The notes: generated by a model not told the origin, from the sequence alone. Shown: positions 32,943 to 42,180, counted from the first letter of the stretch. The stretch: DNA of 64,000 nucleotides from Pontibacter anaerobius (GCF_026241195.1 NZ_JAPFQO010000001.1:124001-188000); one strand, 5' to 3'. Numbers and translations are program-made.

Positions 32943-33611
32943 TTGCTGTTAACTATGTACATAGGTGTACGTATTCCCAACAACTATTTACGAGCAACGA
33001 ATAACCATATCTTGAAGCTACCTAAGGAGTTTTATACCCGCCCCGATGTGGTGCAGCTGGCCCGTGAGCTGCTGGGCAAGCATCTGTATACGTGCGTGGA
33101 TGGCATGCTGACCGGCGGCATGATCGTAGAGACGGAGGCATACTCTGGCGAGAACGACAGGGCCTGCCACGCACACCTGAACCGCCGCACTGCACGCACC
33201 GAGATCATGTACAGCCAGGGAGGCGTGGCCTATGTATACCTGGTGTACGGCATGTACCACCTGTTCAACATCATCACCAACGAGCAGGATAAAGCTGATG
33301 CTGTGCTGATTCGCGCCATTGCCCCGGAGGTGGGGGTGGAGGATATGCTGCTGCGCCGCGGCTTCCAAAGTATAAAACCGAACCTCACAGCCGGGCCAGG
33401 TGTGCTCAGCATCGCCCTGGGCATCGATAAAAAACTCTACGGCGCCGACCTGACCGGTGACACTGTGTGGATAGAGGATAAAGGCATAGTGCTGTCGGAG
33501 GAAAGTATAGCCATGGGCCCCCGCATCGGTATAGATTACGCCGGAGAGGATGCACTGCTGCCCTGGCGTTTTTGGGTAAAAGGGAGTAAGTGGGTGAGTA
33601 AGAAGAGGTAG
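32943..33611 (+). CDS. DNA-3-methyladenine glycosylase (AAG/MPG family)
   Basis: 222 residues as drawn from 32943. The family sequence begins near LPKEFYTRPDVVQLARELLG, so a later start (ATG 32955, or TTG 33012) is possible. Signatures: GGMIVETEAYSGENDRACHA with the catalytic Glu, RRTARTEIMYSQGGVAYVYLVYGMYHLFNI, and GPGVLSIALGI. It removes alkylated purines in base excision repair. Divergent from the B12 locus. Confidence 0.9.
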   Translation: MLLTMYIGVRIPNNYLRATNNHILKLPKEFYTRPDVVQLARELLGKHLYTCVDGMLTGGMIVETEAYSGENDRACHAHLNRRTARTEIMYSQGGVAYVYLVYGMYHLFNIITNEQDKADAVLIRAIAPEVGVEDMLLRRGFQSIKPNLTAGPGVLSIALGIDKKLYGADLTGDTVWIEDKGIVLSEESIAMGPRIGIDYAGEDALLPWRFWVKGSKWVSKKR

Positions 33612-34319
33612 TGTGTTGTGGTTTAAGCTTTAAGCCTGCCTCCTGCAGTTTATCCCTACCTAACTCTGATCTGGCTTGATGTGGCGCCCCGAAAGCGTTC
33701 GGGGTGTCCTTCTATGGTGTCGAGTCTCTGACTCGACTGGCTCGAAGAGTCATACTTTATACTTAGCCCTGGCTTCCCAGAGCTTGAACCAAGCTATCCC
33801 TGCTAGCTACCTTTCATCCACGGCTTTACAACCTACCCGTTGCATCTCTAGCCTTGGTGCGCTCAAGCCCGCGAGGGCTCGTCCTCGGGTATCGCGCTGG
33901 GAGCTTTTCCTGCCCTCGTGCCTCGGGCTGCCTGCGGCACCGGAAAAACTCGCATAGGCGCTCAACCCAAGGACTGGGATCGGTTTTCGATAGCCGCTGT
34001 ACTTGCTACTGTCCCCTTGAGGACAAGTGAGAACGAGAGTTCGAAGCTTGCGACCAAAGGTTAATAGGGGTGTAATCTCCTGCCAAAAGTCCCCCTTCGA
34101 AGGGGGCAGGGGGATGACTGTGATATGCAGGAAAATCCTGTCCATCTATTAATCCTATAAATTCCTGATTCAGATCTCTCCCTGGCGGTCGAGATGACAG
34201 GCGAAGAAGTAAGTATAATTCCCCTCTCGGGAGGGGTAGGGGTGGGTTTACAACTGCAGAAGCTCTCTCCCCTGTTTTATGGCAGGGGGCCTCGATAAAA
34301 GGAGAGGGTTGGAAGAGAT
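33612..34319. repeat. Repeat-rich intergenic region of 708 bp
   Basis: No gene seen. It is packed with short palindromes typical of dispersed intergenic repeats: GTCGAGTC-TCT-GACTCGAC, a stem with GCGCCCCGAA and TTCGGGGTGT arms, CCCCCTTCGAAGGGGG near 34093, and CCCCTCTCGGGAGGGG near 34220. CCCCTG and CAGGGG also pair just before the end of the chromate transporter gene and may terminate it. Two heptamer copies are present. Confidence 0.55.
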
Positions 34320-35447
34320 TTACACCAACATCAGCAAATACCCCAGCACTGCCCCGCCGATCACGATGAAAGCACTGTTTAGCTTTTTAAACACAAACAC
34401 AGCGGCAAAACTGATGATGGCGATGAGGACGGTGCGCCAGTCGGTGAGGGTGTCGCGGCTCATCTCGATGGCGACGGCAAGTATAACGGCTACGGCAGCC
34501 ACGTTCACGGCATCCAGAAAGGCAGACATGGCTTTGGACTTACGGAGCTTGGGGATGAGCGGGTTGAGGATGGCCACAAACACGAACGAAGGCAGGAAAA
34601 TGCCCACAGTAGCCGCCAAAGCTCCCCAGAACCCGTTTAGTTGCCAACCTATAAAGGTAGCAGTGGAGAGCACCGGCCCTGGCGTAAACTGCCCCACAGC
34701 CACTGCGTCTATCAGCTCCTGCCGCGTCAGCAGGCCGTTGCTTACCAGTTCCGCATCCAAGAAGGCAAACAGCACATAGCCGCTGCCATAGAGCAGGGCA
34801 CCCACTTTCAGGAAGATCAGCCAGATCTTAAGGTTACCGCTTTGTACTGCGAGCAAAGGCGCCTGTAAAAGTATAAGTGGAGAAAAACCGTTGGCTGTTT
34901 TAGCGTGGCTCCTTATAAAGTATAGCAGCAAGCCGGCAAAACCGCAGGCAAAAAGCGCCACAATCTCGTTTACGCCAAGCAGGGCGGCCAGTACCGTTAA
35001 AATGCCCAGAACCCACAGCTCTACATTCTTCAGGGCTTTTTTGCCCAGGCTGATCAGGGCGGAAAGTATGATGGCAATAACCGCCGGTTTGATGCCGTAA
35101 ATGTACGGCTCCACCTCGGGCAGCTGCCCATACTTGCTGTAGAGCCAGGCAAATACCATCGTTATCAGCACGGCCGGAAGTATAAAGGCGGCTCCCGCAA
35201 GTATAAGCCCTCTCCAGCCGCCACGCTCATAGCCGCAATGCATGGTCATTTCGGTGGAGTTGGGGCCGGGGATGAGGTTGGTGGCACCCACCAGGTCCAG
35301 GAAATGCTCATGCGTCATCCACTGCCGTTTCTTCACCACCTCGTCTTCCATCATGGCGATGTGTGCGGCGGGACCTCCGAAGGCGATGGTGCCGAGTTTC
35401 AGGAAAAGCTTACCGACCTCCTGTACCTCTCCGTTCTTAGGCTTCAT
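34320..35447 (-). CDS. chrA: Chromate transporter (ChrA family)
   Basis: 375 residues, long-chain two-domain CHR protein. First half has FGGPAAHIAMMEDEVVKKRQW and NLIPGPNSTEMTMHCGY. The second half repeats the fold with GSGYVLFAFLDAELV and AVGQFTPGPVLSTATFIG. About ten transmembrane segments. ChrA proteins export chromate, or import related oxyanions, using the membrane potential. Its start overlaps the end of a decayed doxX gene, suggesting an ancestral operon. Confidence 0.93.
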   Translation of the reverse strand: MKPKNGEVQEVGKLFLKLGTIAFGGPAAHIAMMEDEVVKKRQWMTHEHFLDLVGATNLIPGPNSTEMTMHCGYERGGWRGLILAGAAFILPAVLITMVFAWLYSKYGQLPEVEPYIYGIKPAVIAIILSALISLGKKALKNVELWVLGILTVLAALLGVNEIVALFACGFAGLLLYFIRSHAKTANGFSPLILLQAPLLAVQSGNLKIWLIFLKVGALLYGSGYVLFAFLDAELVSNGLLTRQELIDAVAVGQFTPGPVLSTATFIGWQLNGFWGALAATVGIFLPSFVFVAILNPLIPKLRKSKAMSAFLDAVNVAAVAVILAVAIEMSRDTLTDWRTVLIAIISFAAVFVFKKLNSAFIVIGGAVLGYLLMLV

Positions 35448-35767
35448 GCAACAGCTTTTTATCTACCGACCAATAGCCGCCGCCTTTTAGCAGCAGGAAA
35501 ATACTGCCCAGCAACATGGCCCAGTCGGTGCGGAAGACGTGTGAGAAGCCCGAGTAAAATCAGGGCACCGCAAATAGTCTCGAAAGAGCCGACAAAGTAG
35601 CCCAGGAACTCCGGCGAGGGCAAGCCGATCTTCTCAAACCGCCCCGCGCCACGGGTATCCGGGAACAAAAACTTCTGTATCCCCTCTGATAAAAAGACCA
35701 CGCCTACAATGAGCCGGATCAGAATGGTTGTTTTAGCGTTATCGGTGCGTATAATTTTTTGCAGCAT
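35437..35767 (-). pseudogene. DoxX-family gene broken by internal deletion/frameshift
   Basis: The first frame (35767 leftward) encodes a DoxX start (LIRLIVGVVFLSEGIQKFLFP, FVGSFETICGALILLGLLTRL) but then drifts into Arg-rich sequence and stops at 35459. In another frame, from about 35545 to 35437, the expected DoxX C-terminus appears: FRTDWAMLLGSIFLLLKGGG, YWSVDKKLLHEA. The central helix between the two parts is missing and the frames differ by one, so an internal deletion of roughly 90 bp with a frameshift is inferred. The remnant's stop overlaps the chrA start by 11 bp. Confidence 0.75.
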
Positions 35768-35849
35768 AGTGTAGGCTGTGATTTTTCGGTAAAGCTACAC
35801 GGGGTACGGCAGATAAACTGTGCATCTGTAGCGAGTAGGTTTATACTTG

Positions 35850-36341
35850 CTACTTGCTGTTGCCTGTGGTGACAGGATCCGCAGCCATACTTTTGTGCAT
35901 GATGGTGATGCCGGTTTTACCTACCAGTTTGGTATACACGCGCCAGCCCAGGTCATAGTAAAAGCTCACCCTGTCTGTGGCCACTAAATATAAATCTGTA
36001 AAGTCTGCCTGTTGAGCATGCTGCTCCAGCGCTTGCACCAGCAATTTTCCCACGCCCTGCCCGCGGTACTCGGGCAGCACGTAGAGCGCGGCCAGCCAGG
36101 GCTTCAGGTCAGGCAACGCATCCACACCATCGCTCTCGATTAACAAAACAGAGCCCACTGGCTTGTCGCCTTCCAGCGCCACAAACGCGGCAGGCAAAGG
36201 CTGCGCCTGCATGTGCTCGCGCAGGGGCGTTTTCACCACGTCGGCGGTGCTGCCGGGTTTCTGCCACCACTGCCGGTAAATCCAGTCGGCCACGGTGTCG
36301 AAGTGCTGCGGAACCTCGTACAGGTATTTGATCTCAAACAT
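35850..36341 (-). CDS. GNAT-family N-acetyltransferase
   Basis: 163 residues from ATG 36341 (MFEIKYLYEVPQHFDTVADW). A frame to 36395 adds 18 residues of no family character. The acetyl-CoA loop is in LYVLPEYRGQGVGKLLVQALE, preceded by GSVLLIESDGVD and followed by DLYLVATDRVSFYYDLGW. Substrate unknown. Confidence 0.85.
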   Translation of the reverse strand: MFEIKYLYEVPQHFDTVADWIYRQWWQKPGSTADVVKTPLREHMQAQPLPAAFVALEGDKPVGSVLLIESDGVDALPDLKPWLAALYVLPEYRGQGVGKLLVQALEQHAQQADFTDLYLVATDRVSFYYDLGWRVYTKLVGKTGITIMHKSMAADPVTTGNSK

Positions 36342-36469
36342 TGCCTTTGCCTCTATCGCTGAACAGCTTTTATTATACTTTAAAGGAAGAAGCAATTTAA
36401 TTATAAAAAAGCAACCGTAAAAGCCGGTAATGTTAAGGGTATGCTACATTTAAGCGGCAACAGAAAGGC

Positions 36470-37621
36470 TTATTTGGCCGGGAAAAGCAGCTTCAGCGCC
36501 CCTGGCATCCGTTTGCCCCACGCCGACTCAAAATGCTTGGCATTCTCATCCTTTACCCAAGTGAAATCTTTGCCTTCGCGGTAGCCTTTTTGCTTCAGGG
36601 CTTGCAGCATCTCGTCTATGCCCGGCTGCAGCTGCTCCTCCAGTTCCACGCCTCCGTTATCGATGTAAAAATATACAGGCTTCTTCCTGCTTTGGTAGGC
36701 CAGTACGTCATCCACGTAGTCTATCTGCTGTATCTTAAAAGCCGGCGACATGCAGATGGCTTTGGAGAAAATATTGGGGTGCTCCCAGGCCAGCACAAAG
36801 GCAATGGTGCCGCCCGCCGAGGAGCCGCCGGTGGCGGTATACTTTGCACCGGGTTTGGTGCGGTAGGTGCTGTCGATGAAAGGTTTTACCGTGTTCACCA
36901 CATACTCCACGTAAGCAGCGCCTTTCTCGCCGGGCACATACTCCTGCATACGGGCTTCGGTGTTGTTGATGCCCACAATGATGATCGGCTCTATGGCTCC
37001 GGCACGGATCAGGCTATCGGCGGTTTCATCCACGCGCCAATCCACCCCAAACGAGCTGGTGTTAGGGTCAAACAGGTTCTGGCCATCGTGCAGGTAGAGC
37101 ACCGGGTAGCGCTTTTTTTTGTTCTGCTCATAGTTTGGCGGTAGCCACACAACTAGGTCGCGGGCCGGTATGATGCCGCTTTTTCCTACCTGCTCGTGAT
37201 AGGCCAGCTTGCCTGTAACGCCTCCCTTTACAACTTTGGGCTCGTTGCCGCTGCGCCAGTTCGTTACCTGGTTCTTTACCTGAAGGCTGCTCTCTACCTT
37301 CACGGTAAAGTTGCGGAGGGGGCTTCCGGTGCTGTCGGCAGCCTCCTGCTCCCAACTGCCGAGGGTATACTTGTACTCCAGGTGCATGAGGTCTTGCAGC
37401 GAGATCTCCTTTTGCCAGGTGTCTGCACCGGATCGCTCCATTTTAACCTTGCCCGGGTCCCAGTTGCCAAGTTCAGCGGCGTTGCCGGTAATGTAAACCT
37501 GTGCTGTGTCGGGCAGGCCGGGCGTGTGCAGCATAAACGTGACAGTTTTCTGGCTTGGAGCCTGTGCTGTGGCAGCCACCGTGCAGAGCAACAATAACAG
37601 GAGCGGAAGTATATTTTTCAT
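36470..37621 (-). CDS. Secreted alpha/beta-hydrolase esterase with N-terminal CBM20-like domain
   Basis: 383 residues from ATG 37621 (MKNILPLLLLLLCTVAATAQ signal peptide). Residues about 25-125 look like a starch-binding CBM20-type beta-sandwich (VYITGNAAELGNWDPGKVKMERSG, YKYTLGSWEQEAADS). Residues 150-383 are an esterase-D-type hydrolase: VLYLHDGQNLFDP, the nucleophile elbow GGSSAGG, and a C-terminal His in NAKHFESAW. Related enzymes hydrolyse acyl or siderophore esters. The combination suggests action on a polysaccharide-linked ester, which is inference. Confidence 0.85.
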   Translation of the reverse strand: MKNILPLLLLLLCTVAATAQAPSQKTVTFMLHTPGLPDTAQVYITGNAAELGNWDPGKVKMERSGADTWQKEISLQDLMHLEYKYTLGSWEQEAADSTGSPLRNFTVKVESSLQVKNQVTNWRSGNEPKVVKGGVTGKLAYHEQVGKSGIIPARDLVVWLPPNYEQNKKKRYPVLYLHDGQNLFDPNTSSFGVDWRVDETADSLIRAGAIEPIIIVGINNTEARMQEYVPGEKGAAYVEYVVNTVKPFIDSTYRTKPGAKYTATGGSSAGGTIAFVLAWEHPNIFSKAICMSPAFKIQQIDYVDDVLAYQSRKKPVYFYIDNGGVELEEQLQPGIDEMLQALKQKGYREGKDFTWVKDENAKHFESAWGKRMPGALKLLFPAK

Positions 37622-37736
37622 AGTATCAGCAGAAGAAAATAACCATTGGCAAGGTAAGAAGATTTGCAGAGATGCATAACGCAAAACAGCCACAACATTA
37701 GGTGCTGTGGCTGTTACATCGGAGTATAGTGTCGGT

Positions 37737-37925
37737 TTAGCTTTTACGCTTATTGCTCTCACGGTCCTGCTCGTTGTCGGTGCGGCCCTGGGGCGTCTGC
37801 TTTCCAGAGAGCTTTGTATCTGTCACGTCGCGCTCCAGGCTGTTGCTGATGTCCTTGCCGCTGCTTTTGCTTTTGTCGGTCAGGTCGTGCTGTCGCTTTT
37901 TATCTTGATCTTTCATGGTTTTCAT
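37737..37925 (-). CDS. 62-residue hydrophilic protein
   Basis: ATG 37925 (a second ATG follows at 37916). Lys/Asp/Ser-rich with no hydrophobic segment (KDQDKKRQHDLTDKSKSSGK). First of three neighbouring reverse-strand genes for charged, probably disordered proteins. Role unknown; such proteins are sometimes stress-related. Confidence 0.55.
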   Translation of the reverse strand: MKTMKDQDKKRQHDLTDKSKSSGKDISNSLERDVTDTKLSGKQTPQGRTDNEQDRESNKRKS

Positions 37926-37942
37926 AGGTTAAGTTGGGCGGC

Positions 37943-38215
37943 CTACTCTTCAGAAGAAGGGCTTTGGTCTTTTTTGCCTGCTTTGTTGGAGCTGGCGGCA
38001 GCGTTTTGCCAGCCTTTGCCCTGCGTAGGCTTGTTCTGGTTGCTTGTTTTAGAAGCGGTTTTAGCCTGGGCGCTTGGGTTCTGAGGATTGTTCTCGATTT
38101 TTCTCAGAGAGGCCTCTACAGCCAGTCTACTTCCTTTTTTGCCTGCCTCGAAAGATTTCTCAGGGTTGCTCGAAAAGCCGTGGAACTCCCAGCTGTTGTT
38201 TTTCTGTCCTTTCAT
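37943..38215 (-). CDS. 90-residue hydrophilic protein with Gly/Lys/Asn-rich sequence
   Basis: ATG 38215. Contains SWEFHGFSSNPEKSFEAGKKGS, reminiscent of the KGG-type stress-induced proteins, then Asn/Gln/Ser/Lys-rich disorder. Ends 17 bp before the 62-residue gene, so the two are probably co-transcribed. Function inferred only from composition. Confidence 0.6.
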   Translation of the reverse strand: MKGQKNNSWEFHGFSSNPEKSFEAGKKGSRLAVEASLRKIENNPQNPSAQAKTASKTSNQNKPTQGKGWQNAAASSNKAGKKDQSPSSEE

Positions 38216-38312
38216 CCGGTTTCATAGGTTTTTAGGTGAAACATAAGGCCTTTGCTCAAAGGCCGTCTCCTAGTGTACGTTGGTTGGCGGCGCATGTTGG
38301 GTTGCTGCGGGC

Positions 38313-38519
38313 TCAGCTCTTTTTCTGGCTGCTCTCTTCGGTGCCTTTCCCGGTGCGGATGTTGGTGATGCTGCCACTACCGCCGGCAGTGGGGGAGGTG
38401 GCTCTGGTTTGGGAGGAGGTGCGGCCCTTTACCGGCTTTGTGGTGCAGAAGTTCTCGCTCACATCCTGCTTCTTGCGTACTGGCTGCTGTTGCTGGTCCT
38501 CGTCCTTCTCCTGTGCCAT
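38313..38519 (-). CDS. 68-residue hydrophilic protein
   Basis: ATG 38519 gives MAQEKDEDQQQQPVRKKQ. The frame to 38543 adds eight residues. Charged and Ser/Thr/Gln-rich throughout, no membrane segment, one Cys. Third member of the hydrophilic cluster, 97 bp upstream of the 90-residue gene. Confidence 0.5.
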   Translation of the reverse strand: MAQEKDEDQQQQPVRKKQDVSENFCTTKPVKGRTSSQTRATSPTAGGSGSITNIRTGKGTEESSQKKS

Positions 38520-38608
38520 TGCCTGTGGTGTTAAAAGATGCAAAGTATAAACACTTTTTAGGTAAGTGCTTATACTTTGTACGGTCTATAAACAGGTTTG
38601 GTAAGGGG

Positions 38609-39796
38609 TTAGGCTTTCTCGCAGATCAGCACCACGGGCTTCTGGTGCATATCGGTGGTAAAGAAGAGGTAGGTATGGCCGCCCTCTTTTATACCTGTTT
38701 TCCGGCGGATGTCAGCCACTGACTCCGGGAAGTTGCGCACTGTGATGTTTGCTTTTTTCTCCGGCAGTTGTCTCAGCAGCTCCTTTTTGTTGTAGCGGCT
38801 CACGCCCAGGCATCGGAAATTGCGGCCCGGGAAGTATGGCAGCAACTGTGCCGAGGTATAAAGGTGGCTGTTGGGGTGCAGTTTGTGCAGCTGCAGGTGC
38901 TGGCCCAGGTAGCGGTAAGCCCCGGCTTTAAGTATGGCGGCGTTGGGCTCGTACACAAATTCCTGCGGGTCGGCGTAGGAGGGGGCGGCGGCCTCTTCCT
39001 GGGTGCGGGTAAAGGTGAGGATTTGCGGCTCACTGTTTGGCAGCAGGTTCACGGCTGTGCGGGGCGCATCGGCAGGGGCGGGCGCCTCTGGTCTCAGCAA
39101 GTATAAAACCTCCTTTACCTCGTTCTGCAGCGCCACCACCCACACATGTTCCACGTGGGCCAACTCCTGCAGCGCCTGCTCAATATCGAGCATCGGCGAG
39201 GTCTTCAGAAGTATGGCATCGGCCTTCTGGAAGAGCAGGGGCAGCAAGTTAAGCACATCCGGCTCGCAGTCCTGCAGCAGGTGCAGCTTCTGGTCATGGT
39301 GGCCGCGGCGGGCGGGGTCTAGGTACAGCACATCAGCCTTGCCCTCAAACGTATGCAGAAAGTCCTCGGCAGTGGAGTTTATACTTTGGATGTTGGCGGC
39401 GCCCAGCAACCCGAAGTTATACTTGGCCACCTCCTGCAACTCCCGGTTCTGCTCCACGTGCACCACCTCCGTAAAGCTGCGGGCAAAGTAGAAGCTATCC
39501 ACCCCAAATCCCCCGGTCAGGTCCACCAGCAGTTTTCCGCTCACCAGGCTGGCCTTGTATGCCGCCGTTAACTCCGACGAGCTCTGCTCCACCGATAGGG
39601 CCACCGGGAACACCGCCTGCGGGTGCGTAACCCAGGTAGGTAGCTTTTGGGCCGCCTTTTGTCGTGCCTTTACCTGCTGCACCAGCTCCTGCACCGGCAA
39701 CTGCGGGTAACGGCTGGCCTGCAACATCAGCTGGGCCACATCGTGCTGCTGGTGCCGAAGTATAAATTCCTGCTCCTCGGGGGTAAAATCGCGCAT
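38609..39796 (-). CDS. Class I SAM-dependent methyltransferase with THUMP-like domain
   Basis: 395 residues. The SAM-binding motif I is LLVDLTGGFGVDSFYFAR (about residues 90-107), followed by HVEQNRELQEVAKYNFGLLG and the motif DVLYLDPARRG. The C-terminal part (SEPQILTFTRTQEEA..., FRCLGVSRYNKKELLRQLP) corresponds to the THUMP-like domain seen in Bacteroidota homologues. Presumably an RNA methyltransferase, substrate unknown. It is divergent from the DUF4397 gene across a 158-bp region containing a 12-bp inverted repeat. Confidence 0.85.
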   Translation of the reverse strand: MRDFTPEEQEFILRHQQHDVAQLMLQASRYPQLPVQELVQQVKARQKAAQKLPTWVTHPQAVFPVALSVEQSSSELTAAYKASLVSGKLLVDLTGGFGVDSFYFARSFTEVVHVEQNRELQEVAKYNFGLLGAANIQSINSTAEDFLHTFEGKADVLYLDPARRGHHDQKLHLLQDCEPDVLNLLPLLFQKADAILLKTSPMLDIEQALQELAHVEHVWVVALQNEVKEVLYLLRPEAPAPADAPRTAVNLLPNSEPQILTFTRTQEEAAAPSYADPQEFVYEPNAAILKAGAYRYLGQHLQLHKLHPNSHLYTSAQLLPYFPGRNFRCLGVSRYNKKELLRQLPEKKANITVRNFPESVADIRRKTGIKEGGHTYLFFTTDMHQKPVVLICEKA

Positions 39797-39858
39797 AAAG
39801 CCTTAAAATATGTACTTATGGCAAAGATACTCAAATCGGGAGAGGCTTTTTTTAAAAC

Positions 39859-39896
39859 ATTTTGTTTAATAAACTTTTAAAAACATTAAACAAAAT
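39859..39896. promoter_or_regulatory. 12-bp inverted repeat, probable operator
   Basis: Perfect arms ATTTTGTTTAAT (39859-39870) and ATTAAACAAAAT (39885-39896) with a 14-nt AT-rich spacer, lying between the divergent methyltransferase and DUF4397 genes. It has no T-run of terminator type and is centred about 77 bp before the DUF4397 start. A dimeric regulator binding site is the likeliest meaning. Confidence 0.55.
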
Positions 39897-39954
39897 AGTG
39901 CACAGCTAGTTACACAGGTAGCAAACAGATTTTTAACCTTAATTTTAATTAGCT

Positions 39955-40650
39955 ATGAAGTACTGGATGAAAATGACATTGCTGGCTGTATTGCCGACAC
40001 TGTTTCTGGCAAGCTGCGACGACGACGATGACGATGTGGACCTGATGGTGGATCAGGCAAATGTGATGGTTGTGCATGCCTCCCCCGACGCCCCGGGCGT
40101 AGACCTTTATGTAGATGACACCAAAGTAAATAATGCCGCACTGAATTACCCTGAAAACACAGGCTACCTGGAAGTAGAGGCAGGCGAGCGAAACTTTAAA
40201 GTAACCGCTGCCGGTGCCGGTTTGGGCAGCCCTGTGATAGATGCCGATGTGACTTTAGAGAAAGACATGAACTATACCGTGTTTGCCGCCGACGAGCTGA
40301 GTAATATTACACCCATCGTGCTGGTGGATGACCTGACAGCTCCTGCCAGTGGCCAGGCACATGTGCGTTTTGTGCACCTTTCGCCGGATGCGCCAAATGT
40401 GGACATCGTAGTGCAGGGTGGACCTGACTTGTTTACGGATGTTGAGTTTACAGAAGCAACTGCCTTTACCCCCGTGGCAGCCGGCACCTATACCGTAGAA
40501 GCGCAGCCTGTGGGCACCGACGTGGCCGCTGTAACCGCCACGCTGGACCTGCAGCCAGGCAAGATCTACACCGTCTTTGCCAAAGGCTTCCTGAGCCCGC
40601 CGGCAGATAACACGAACACGCTTGGCGCCGAAGTGATTGTGAATAACTAA
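39955..40650 (+). CDS. DUF4397 lipoprotein
   Basis: 231 residues. Signal peptide with lipobox FLASC followed by an Asp run (DDDDDDVD). Two copies of the DUF4397 motif are clear: VMVVHASPDAPGVDLYVDD at about residue 37 and VRFVHLSPDAPNVDIVVQGG at about 138, each followed by a GTY/GERNF-type strand. A tandem beta-sandwich surface protein of unknown role. A terminator follows. Confidence 0.9.
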   Translation: MKYWMKMTLLAVLPTLFLASCDDDDDDVDLMVDQANVMVVHASPDAPGVDLYVDDTKVNNAALNYPENTGYLEVEAGERNFKVTAAGAGLGSPVIDADVTLEKDMNYTVFAADELSNITPIVLVDDLTAPASGQAHVRFVHLSPDAPNVDIVVQGGPDLFTDVEFTEATAFTPVAAGTYTVEAQPVGTDVAAVTATLDLQPGKIYTVFAKGFLSPPADNTNTLGAEVIVNN

Positions 40651-40676
40651 GCTAACTCCTTTACTACCTATAGCTG

Positions 40677-40709
40677 CAGCGCCTGCCACACGTTGGCAGG
40701 CGCTGTTTT
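40677..40709 (+). terminator. Terminator after DUF4397 gene
   Basis: 12-bp perfect stem CAGCGCCTGCCA / TGGCAGGCGCTG (40677-40688 with 40694-40705), loop of 5, then TTTT. Confidence 0.85.
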
Positions 40710-40752
40710 ATTAGCCGCTTACGGGCTCTTACACGCTGCAGGCCAGGTAATA

Positions 40753-40783
40753 TTGATGAACTGCAACAAATTGCGTAAATTTG
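40753..40783 (+). promoter_or_regulatory. Promoter for ahcY
   Basis: TTG (40753-40755), 20 nt, then TAAATTTG (40776-40783), an exact TAnnTTTG box, 26 nt before the start codon. No SAH riboswitch is recognisable between. Confidence 0.65.
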
Positions 40784-40808
40784 TGTTTTAATTGAAAAAA
40801 CGACAAAA

Positions 40809-42116
40809 ATGGTAGAGACATATCTGAAGTACAAGGTAAAAGATATATCGCTGGCTGACTGGGGCCGCAAAGAGATTAGACTGGCTGAGGCCGAAATGCC
40901 TGGTTTGATGGCCATCCGTGAGGAGTACGGCCCAAGTAAGCCACTGGCAGGAGCCCGCATCGCTGGCTGTCTGCACATGACGATCCAGACGGCTGTGCTG
41001 ATCGAGACGCTGGTGGAGCTGGGTGCTGAGGTAACCTGGTCTTCGTGCAACATTTTCTCTACGCAGGACCATGCCGCCGCTGCCATTGCCGCTGCCGGTA
41101 TCTCGGTTTACGCCTGGAAAGGTATGACTGCCGAGGAGTTTGACTGGTGCATTGAGCAGACGTTGTTCTTCGGGGAAGACCGTAAGCCATTGAACATGAT
41201 CCTGGACGACGGTGGCGACCTGACTAACATGGTGCTGGACCAGTACCCGGAACTGGCTGGCGGCATCAAAGGCCTTTCTGAGGAAACAACTACTGGCGTT
41301 CACCGTCTGTACGAGCGCATGAAGAACGGCACCCTGCCAATGCCTGCCATCAACGTAAATGACTCGGTAACCAAATCTAAATTCGATAACAAGTATGGCT
41401 GCAAGGAGTCTCTGGTAGACGCTATCCGCCGTGCTACGGATGTGATGATGGCCGGTAAAGTGGCTGTTGTGGCTGGTTATGGTGACGTAGGAAAAGGTTC
41501 TGCCGCTTCGCTTAGAGGTGCTGGTGCCCGCGTGATCGTTACGGAGATCGACCCGATCTGCGCCCTGCAGGCTGCCATGGACGGCTTTGCCGTGAAGAGA
41601 ATGGCGGACGCCGTAAAAGAGGCCGACATCGTGGTGACGGCAACCGGAAACAAAGACATTATCGGTGAGCGCGAATTCCGCTCAATGAAAGATAAAGCCA
41701 TCGTTTGTAACATCGGCCATTTCGACAACGAGATCGACATGGCGTGGCTGAACAAGGCCTATGGCAACACGAAAGACGTGATCAAGCCGCAGGTGGATCT
41801 TTACAACATTGACGGCAAAGACATTATTGTGCTGGCAGAAGGCCGCCTGGTAAACCTGGGTTGCGCTACCGGCCATCCATCCTTCGTAATGTCAAACTCC
41901 TTCTCTAACCAGACCCTGGCCCAGTTGGAGCTTTGGACAAACACAGATGCTTACGAGAACAAAGTTTATACTTTGCCGAAGCACCTGGACGAGAAAGTTG
42001 CCCGACTGCACCTGGGTAAAATCGGCGTGGAGTTGGACGAGCTTACTCCTGAGCAGGCCGCTTACATTGGTGTGGAAGTAGAAGGTCCGTTTAAGCCAGA
42101 GTACTACAGATACTAA
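40809..42116 (+). CDS. ahcY: Adenosylhomocysteinase
   Basis: 435 residues. Signatures: [39 protein letters not shown], the NAD-binding [20 protein letters not shown], and [14 protein letters not shown]. It hydrolyses S-adenosylhomocysteine to adenosine and homocysteine with a bound NAD, closing the methyl cycle begun by metK at 1664. Monocistronic with its own promoter and terminator. Confidence 0.98.
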   Translation: MVETYLKYKVKDISLADWGRKEIRLAEAEMPGLMAIREEYGPSKPLAGARIAGCLHMTIQTAVLIETLVELGAEVTWSSCNIFSTQDHAAAAIAAAGISVYAWKGMTAEEFDWCIEQTLFFGEDRKPLNMILDDGGDLTNMVLDQYPELAGGIKGLSEETTTGVHRLYERMKNGTLPMPAINVNDSVTKSKFDNKYGCKESLVDAIRRATDVMMAGKVAVVAGYGDVGKGSAASLRGAGARVIVTEIDPICALQAAMDGFAVKRMADAVKEADIVVTATGNKDIIGEREFRSMKDKAIVCNIGHFDNEIDMAWLNKAYGNTKDVIKPQVDLYNIDGKDIIVLAEGRLVNLGCATGHPSFVMSNSFSNQTLAQLELWTNTDAYENKVYTLPKHLDEKVARLHLGKIGVELDELTPEQAAYIGVEVEGPFKPEYYRY

Positions 42117-42143
42117 GTACACCTCTGCTGTAAGTATAAAGAG

Positions 42144-42180
42144 AGGCCAGTGCTGCAAAGCACTGGCCTTTTTCTTTTTC
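42144..42180 (+). terminator. ahcY terminator
   Basis: 11-bp perfect stem AGGCCAGTGCT / AGCACTGGCCT with GCAA tetraloop (42144-42169) and T-rich tail. Confidence 0.88.
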
